A stretch of DNA of 64,000 bases from positions 2,878,827-2,942,826 of the forward strand of contig OY970183.1 in NCBI GenBank assembly GCA_963708155.1, written 5' to 3'. Shown piece by piece: positions 58,679-64,000 of this stretch. How positions within the stretch are numbered: the stretch's first letter is position 1; each line of letters opens with the position of its first letter. The notes below the pieces were generated by a model. It had not been told where the DNA came from and did no database searches. It saw nothing but the letters and a program-made list of their open reading frames with translations. The translations under genes and the position numbers were made by a program. The stretch comes from Methylovirgula sp963708155 (GTDB lineage Bacteria; Pseudomonadota; Alphaproteobacteria; Rhizobiales; Beijerinckiaceae).

Positions 58679-59242
58679 ATGGACGTCATTCTGCTTCAAC
58701 GTGTCGTCAAGCTCGGCCAGATGGGCGACACGGTTCGCGTCAAGAACGGCTATGCGCGCAATTTCCTGCTGCCGACTGGTAAGGCGCTGCGCGCCACCGA
58801 AGCCAACAAAAAGCGCTTCCAGGACCAGAAGGTGGAGCTCGAAGCCCGCAATCTGCAGCTCAAGAGCGAGGCGGCCGCCGTCGCCGAGAAGCTCGAGGGC
58901 CAGAGCTTCGTCATCATCCGCCAGGCGGGCGAAACCGGCCAGCTCTACGGCTCGGTCTCGGCGCGTGACATTGCCGAGGCGGTCAGCGCCGGCGGCTTCA
59001 AGGTCAACCGCGACCAGATCGTGCTCCTTGCGCCGATCAAGACGCTCGGCCTGCACAACATCGTTGTCCACCTGCACCCGGAAATCGAGACGAAGATCGT
59101 GATCAACGTCGCGCGTTCGCCGCAGGAGGCGGAGCGTCAGGCCAAGGGCGAGACGGTTACCATCGTCGAGGAAACCTCGATCCAGGAGCTTGGCCTCGAA
59201 GTCGGCGCGGCGCTTGCCGAGGCCAATGGCGAAGAAGGCTAA
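58679..59242 (+). CDS. rplI: 50S ribosomal protein L9
   Basis: 187 residues. The N-terminal domain MDVILLQRVVKLGQMGDTVR and VKNGYARNFLLPTGKA is the L9 signature, followed by the long connecting helix (about 40-75) and C-terminal domain (YGSVSARDIAEAV). A 35-residue acidic C-terminal extension is usual in this order. AAGGAAC ribosome site before ATG 58679. Confidence 0.97.
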   Translation: MDVILLQRVVKLGQMGDTVRVKNGYARNFLLPTGKALRATEANKKRFQDQKVELEARNLQLKSEAAAVAEKLEGQSFVIIRQAGETGQLYGSVSARDIAEAVSAGGFKVNRDQIVLLAPIKTLGLHNIVVHLHPEIETKIVINVARSPQEAERQAKGETVTIVEETSIQELGLEVGAALAEANGEEG

Positions 59243-59251
59243 GACGCCTCT

Positions 59252-59280
59252 CATTGCGAGCCGCATCGCGGCTCGCAATG
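59252..59280. terminator. Perfect 13-bp hairpin after rplI
   Basis: CATTGCGAGCCGC (59252-59264), loop ATC, GCGGCTCGCAATG (59268-59280), ten bases after the rplI stop. A very stable stem, without a T tract after it. It likely ends or attenuates the rpsF-rplI transcript before dnaB. It shares the CATTGCGAG arm with the repeat at 17843. Confidence 0.65.
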
Positions 59281-59483
59281 CGGTCCAATTCGGATCGCCC
59301 GAGGGCGGATCGATAAGATCGCAACTGTCCAGAGCTTGGCCGCACACAAGGCAAGAATTTTTTCGCTTTGTGGATTGCGGGACGGGCCCGGCAACCTGGC
59401 GAATTTGATTCCAATCCGGCGAACCCGCGTGCGAGAAGGAGCGTCCTCCGATTTCCTCGGGCAAGCGATTCGCCGTAGACGTC

Positions 59484-60978
<1,495 letters not shown>

Positions 60979-60993
60979 GCAAGAGCAAATCAG

Positions 60994-61338
60994 ATGAGAG
61001 CGACGCTAACCTGGATTTCAATCGGCTCTGGTCTCATTGCAGCGGCGTTATGGTGGTGTGCCTCCAGCATTAAGGTACCCACCGATATCGGAAGCGGTTA
61101 TGGCCAACTTGTCGGAGTTGAAGCAATGAGCGCCGGATTTAGGCGCTCGGCTTTTTGGAACAAGTGGGCGGCATTTGCTACCGGTGCCACTGTGTTTGTT
61201 CAGGCGGTAGCGTTGCTTTTCCCGTCACTAAGGGGTTCATGGCCAAAGCCCGCACCAATTTCGTCTGTCAAAGCTGCGGCGCCGTCGCGCCGCGCTGGCA
61301 GGGCCGCTGCGATTCCTGCGGCGCCTGGAATTCGATGA
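60994..61338 (+). CDS. Small membrane protein between dnaB and radA, lower GC
   Basis: Up to 114 residues from ATG 60994. Two hydrophobic helices (about 7-24, ISIGSGLIAAALWWCA, and about 60-77, AFATGATVFVQAVALLF) flank a short soluble stretch. The last 33 codons overlap radA in another frame and look non-coding, so the true end is probably near 61235 with the stop lost to an indel or natural read-through. GC here is about 55%, against 65% or so for its neighbours. Relatives are small uncharacterised membrane proteins. In many alphaproteobacteria alr occupies this place, and it is absent here. Confidence 0.6.
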   Translation: MRATLTWISIGSGLIAAALWWCASSIKVPTDIGSGYGQLVGVEAMSAGFRRSAFWNKWAAFATGATVFVQAVALLFPSLRGSWPKPAPISSVKAAAPSRRAGRAAAIPAAPGIR

Positions 61339-62639
61339 TCGAGGAAGCGCCGAATGCCGGCGCGCCGCCCGCTCTCGCCGGCGGCAAGGGCCGTGTCTTC
61401 GCCCTCTCCGCGCTCGGCGGCCCGAGCGAGCCCGCGCCGCGTGTTGCGACCGGCATCAGCGAATTCGATCGCGTCACCGGCGGCGGCTTCGTGCCCGGCT
61501 CCGTGCTGTTGCTCGGCGGCGAGCCGGGCATCGGCAAATCGACGCTGCTCATCCAGGTCTGCGGCGCGCTGGCGCAGCAGGGCCTTGGCGTCGTCTATAT
61601 CTCCGGCGAAGAGGCTCTCGATCAGGTGCGGCTGCGCGCCGAGCGGCTTGGCCTCGCACAGGCGCCGATCGCTTTCGCCGCCGAGACGAAGGTCGAGGAT
61701 ATCGTCGTCACGCTGCGTCACAGCCGCCCGCCGGCCCTGCTCGTCATCGATTCGATTCAGACCATGTGGACCGATGTCGTCGAATCCGTGCCCGGCACGG
61801 TGACGCAGGTGCGCGGCGCGGCGCAGGCTTTGATCCGCTATGCCAAGACGACCGGCGCCGCCGTCATTCTCGTCGGCCATGTCACCAAGGACGGACAGAT
61901 CGCCGGTCCCCGCGTTGTCGAGCATATGGTCGATGCGGTGATTTCCTTCGAGGGCGAAGGCGCGCGCGATTTCCGCATCCTGCGTGCGCTGAAGAACCGA
62001 TTCGGCGCGGCGCATGAGATCGGCGTGTTCGAGATGACCGGCCGCGGCCTCGCCGAAGTCGCCAATCCCTCGGCTCTGTTTATTTCCGGCCATGCCGAGG
62101 CTTCGCCGGGCAACGCCGTCTTCGCCGGGCTCGAGGGCACGCGGCCGCTGCTGACCGAGATCCAGGCGCTCGTCGCGCCGAGTCCATTGGGCATGCCACG
62201 CCGCGCCGTTGTCGGCTGGGACCAGAACAGGCTCGCCATGATCATCGCCGTGCTCGAAGCCCGCGCCGGGCTCAGGCTCGGCCAGCATGATGTCTATCTT
62301 AATGTCGCCGGCGGCCTGCGCATCGCCGAGCCCGCCGCCGACCTCGCCGCAGCGGCAGCGCTCGTCTCCTCGCTCACCGGGCAGAGCCTGCCGCCGCATT
62401 GCGTTTTCTTCGGCGAGATTGGCCTCTCGGGTGCGATTCGCCCGGTCGCGCACGTTGCAACGCGGCTGAAGGAGGCGGCGAAGCTTGGCTTTACCCATGC
62501 CGTGGTGCCTCCCGCGCAAGAGAGCGGCGCCGTCGACAATATGCTGTTGAAAACCTGCGCCGATGTCGCCGACCTCGTCGCCTTGATCGCTGCGCCTAAG
62601 GCGCAAAATGCACGGCGCAGGGAACCCACCGCAGGGTGA
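61239..62639 (+). CDS. radA: DNA repair protein RadA
   Basis: RecA-like branch-migration helicase in recombinational repair, 466 residues. C4 zinc finger CQSCGAVAPRWQGRCDSCG at about 9-27, Walker A GGEPGIGKSTLL, Walker B LLVIDSIQTMW, the RadA motif KNRFG, and a Lon-protease-like C-terminus (ALVAPSPLGMPRR, SLTGQSLPPHCVFFGEIGLSG). ATG 61239 places the zinc finger at the N-terminus as in homologues. No frame break. Confidence 0.95.
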   Translation: MAKARTNFVCQSCGAVAPRWQGRCDSCGAWNSMIEEAPNAGAPPALAGGKGRVFALSALGGPSEPAPRVATGISEFDRVTGGGFVPGSVLLLGGEPGIGKSTLLIQVCGALAQQGLGVVYISGEEALDQVRLRAERLGLAQAPIAFAAETKVEDIVVTLRHSRPPALLVIDSIQTMWTDVVESVPGTVTQVRGAAQALIRYAKTTGAAVILVGHVTKDGQIAGPRVVEHMVDAVISFEGEGARDFRILRALKNRFGAAHEIGVFEMTGRGLAEVANPSALFISGHAEASPGNAVFAGLEGTRPLLTEIQALVAPSPLGMPRRAVVGWDQNRLAMIIAVLEARAGLRLGQHDVYLNVAGGLRIAEPAADLAAAAALVSSLTGQSLPPHCVFFGEIGLSGAIRPVAHVATRLKEAAKLGFTHAVVPPAQESGAVDNMLLKTCADVADLVALIAAPKAQNARRREPTAG

Positions 62640-62694
62640 CGGGGAACCAGCGCTTCGCTATAAGCGGGGCCAACCCGACGCGCATGAGGCCACA

Positions 62695-63390
62695 ATGCCC
62701 TCCTATCTCGATCTCGGCGTCATCGCCATCGTTCTGATCTCCGCGGCTCTCGCCATGGTGCGAGGGTTCACGCGCGAGGTTCTGGCGATCGCCTCCTGGG
62801 GCGCGGCGGCCGTGGCGGCGATCTATTTTCATCCCTTGGTGCTGCCTTTCGTAAAGCCCTACATCAGTAAGGACACGGTGGCGCTTGCCGCATCGGCGGC
62901 GATCGTCTTCTTCGCTACGCTGATTGTCGTCTCGATCATTACGGTCAAGGTTTCCGACGCCATTCTCGATTCGAAGGTCGGGCCGCTCGATCGTTCTCTC
63001 GGTTTCGTCTTCGGCGCGGCGCGCGGGCTTCTGCTCGCCGTCATTGCCTTCGCCTTTTTCAACTGGCTGGTGCCGGAGAAGGCGCAGCCGGTCTGGGTGC
63101 GGGACGCCAAAACGAAGCCGCTGCTGCTTTCCACCGGCGACCAGCTCATGGCGCTTCTGCCGGACGATCCAGAAGGGCTGTTGAACAAGCTCAAGAAGGC
63201 CAAGCCGACCGCCGCCGATGAAACCGCGCCGGACAGCGATTCGGAGGGGAAATTGACCCCCACCGCGCCGTCTGCGGCTCCGGCTCCCGGCACGGTTCCG
63301 GCTGCCCCCGGCGCAGCGCCAGCGCCAGCGCCCAATACAACGCCGGCTCAGGCTCCGGCCGCTCCGGCTCCGGCGCAGACGCCCGATTGA
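62695..63390 (+). CDS. cvpA: CvpA-family membrane protein
   Basis: 231 residues. Four membrane helices in the first 130 residues, with ALAMVRGFTREVLAIASWG as the family's opening signature and DRSLGFVFGAARGLLLAV. The C-terminal 80 residues are a long Ala/Pro-rich tail. Founding member is needed for colicin V production, but the normal job is unclear; it is often next to purF, as here. ATG 62695. Confidence 0.88.
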   Translation: MPSYLDLGVIAIVLISAALAMVRGFTREVLAIASWGAAAVAAIYFHPLVLPFVKPYISKDTVALAASAAIVFFATLIVVSIITVKVSDAILDSKVGPLDRSLGFVFGAARGLLLAVIAFAFFNWLVPEKAQPVWVRDAKTKPLLLSTGDQLMALLPDDPEGLLNKLKKAKPTAADETAPDSDSEGKLTPTAPSAAPAPGTVPAAPGAAPAPAPNTTPAQAPAAPAPAQTPD

Positions 63391-63599
63391 TCGCAAAGGC
63401 CACGCTAAGGCTTGTTCCGGCAAGCTTTGGTCATGGCCAACAGCCGAAGGCTATTTCTAAACTATTGAGGATATCCAGCTTTAGCGAAATCCGTTGATCA
63501 AAGTCGTTGGTATTTGGCGCTGCACATATTATGTGATTGCGGTGACGGTCCGGTGAATCGTCTGCAACGGACTGGCGGCTGCGAAGGCGGGACAGATCC

Positions 63600-64000
63600 A
63601 TGAATGCGGCAAGCGAAGTTCTGACCCAGCCGGGCGAGGTCGAATTGGATTGTTTCCCGCTCGATCTTGAAGCCGACCGGCTGCGCGAGGAATGCGGCGT
63701 CTTCGGCATCTTCGGCCACCCGGCCGCCGCCGCGATCACAGCCCTCGGCCTCCACGCGCTGCAACATCGCGGGCAAGAAGCGGCGGGCATCGTCAGCTTC
63801 GATGGCCACAGGTTCAATTCCGAACGCCGGCTCGGTCTCGTCGGCGAACATTTCTCCAAAGCCTCGACCATTGAACGCCTGCCCGGCCTGCGCGCCATCG
63901 GCCACGTGCGTTATTCCACCACCGGCGAAACCATCTTCGCAACGTCCAGCCGCTGTTCAGCGAAATCAGTTCTGGCGGTTTCGCCGTCGCTCACAACGGC
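63600..64000 (+). CDS. purF: Amidophosphoribosyltransferase PurF, 5' part (frame break; truncated by window edge)
   Basis: First step of purine synthesis. From ATG 63600 a 31-residue propeptide-like leader precedes the nucleophile C32 in LREECGVFGIFG. Then ALQHRGQEAAGIVSFDG, LVGEHFSKAST and GHVRYSTTGET of the Ntn glutaminase domain. Near 63933 a base is missing: restoring one C in ATC-TTCGC gives the expected ILRNVQPLFSEISSGGFAVAHNG. About 134 codons are in the window and the phosphoribosyl domain is outside it. The 209-bp gap after cvpA is A/T-rich and probably holds the promoter. Confidence 0.93.
   Translation, partial: MNAASEVLTQPGEVELDCFPLDLEADRLREECGVFGIFGHPAAAAITALGLHALQHRGQEAAGIVSFDGHRFNSERRLGLVGEHFSKASTIERLPGLRAIGHVRYSTTGETIFATSSRCSAKSVLAVSPSLTT

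Overview
The window is a 64 kb stretch of GC-rich (roughly 64%) alphaproteobacterial chromosome, most consistent with the Hyphomicrobiales (Rhizobiales) and perhaps the Beijerinckiaceae. The evidence is gene order: suf operon with two cysteine desulfurases and a DUF59 protein; aapJQMP-type amino-acid uptake operon; lptG-lptD-surA-pdxA-rsmA; fabD-fabG-acpP-fabF-mltG-yicC-gmk divergent from rpsF-rpsR-DUF2232-rplI-dnaB; radA-cvpA-purF. The genus call is inference. I saw no rRNA, tRNA, CRISPR array, prophage or insertion sequence. Most of the window is housekeeping DNA.

Layout. 1-4 kb: 3'-truncated glmU, an FTR1 iron permease behind an Irr-type (ICE) inverted repeat, and a RhlE-like RNA helicase. 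4-11 kb: suf operon on the minus strand (cysteine desulfurase, sufB, sufC, sufD, sufS, DUF59, sufA), again with an ICE-like box upstream. 11-14.5 kb: alpha/beta hydrolase, a membrane HisKA_2-type sensor kinase divergent from an FNR-like regulator, and a carboxymuconolactone decarboxylase-like protein. 14.5-24.6 kb: anmK, a ParA-like ATPase, tyrS, a 1197-residue AsmA-like protein, a Bcp peroxiredoxin, an M23 peptidase and small unknown genes. 24.6-30.2 kb: dprA-plsY, dnaE and a 31-codon membrane micropeptide. 30.4-36.8 kb: amino-acid ABC operon, metC and an unknown membrane-anchored protein. 36.9-41 kb: SDR divergent from a GlxA-type AraC regulator, holC, pepA. 41.5-48.1 kb: LPS export/assembly plus pdxA and rsmA. 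48.1-55.3 kb: gmk, yicC, mltG and the fatty-acid synthesis genes. 55.4-64 kb: small secreted proteins, ribosomal protein operon, dnaB, a lower-GC membrane gene, radA, cvpA and the start of purF.

Data quality. At least 20 otherwise intact genes, several of them essential (sufB, sufC, sufD, tyrS, dnaB, purF), are split by one-base indels, mostly insertions. This looks like uncorrected draft or single-read sequence rather than gene decay. I give whole-gene spans for these genes and say where the frame breaks.

No clear new multi-gene system is visible. The best leads are the two Irr-like boxes tying iron uptake to Fe-S assembly, the micropeptide with a complete promoter upstream of dnaE, the FNR-like regulator that keeps only three of four cluster cysteines beside a divergent kinase, the lone ParA ATPase between anmK and tyrS, the absence of lptF next to lptG, and the lower-GC membrane gene in the dnaB-radA gap.
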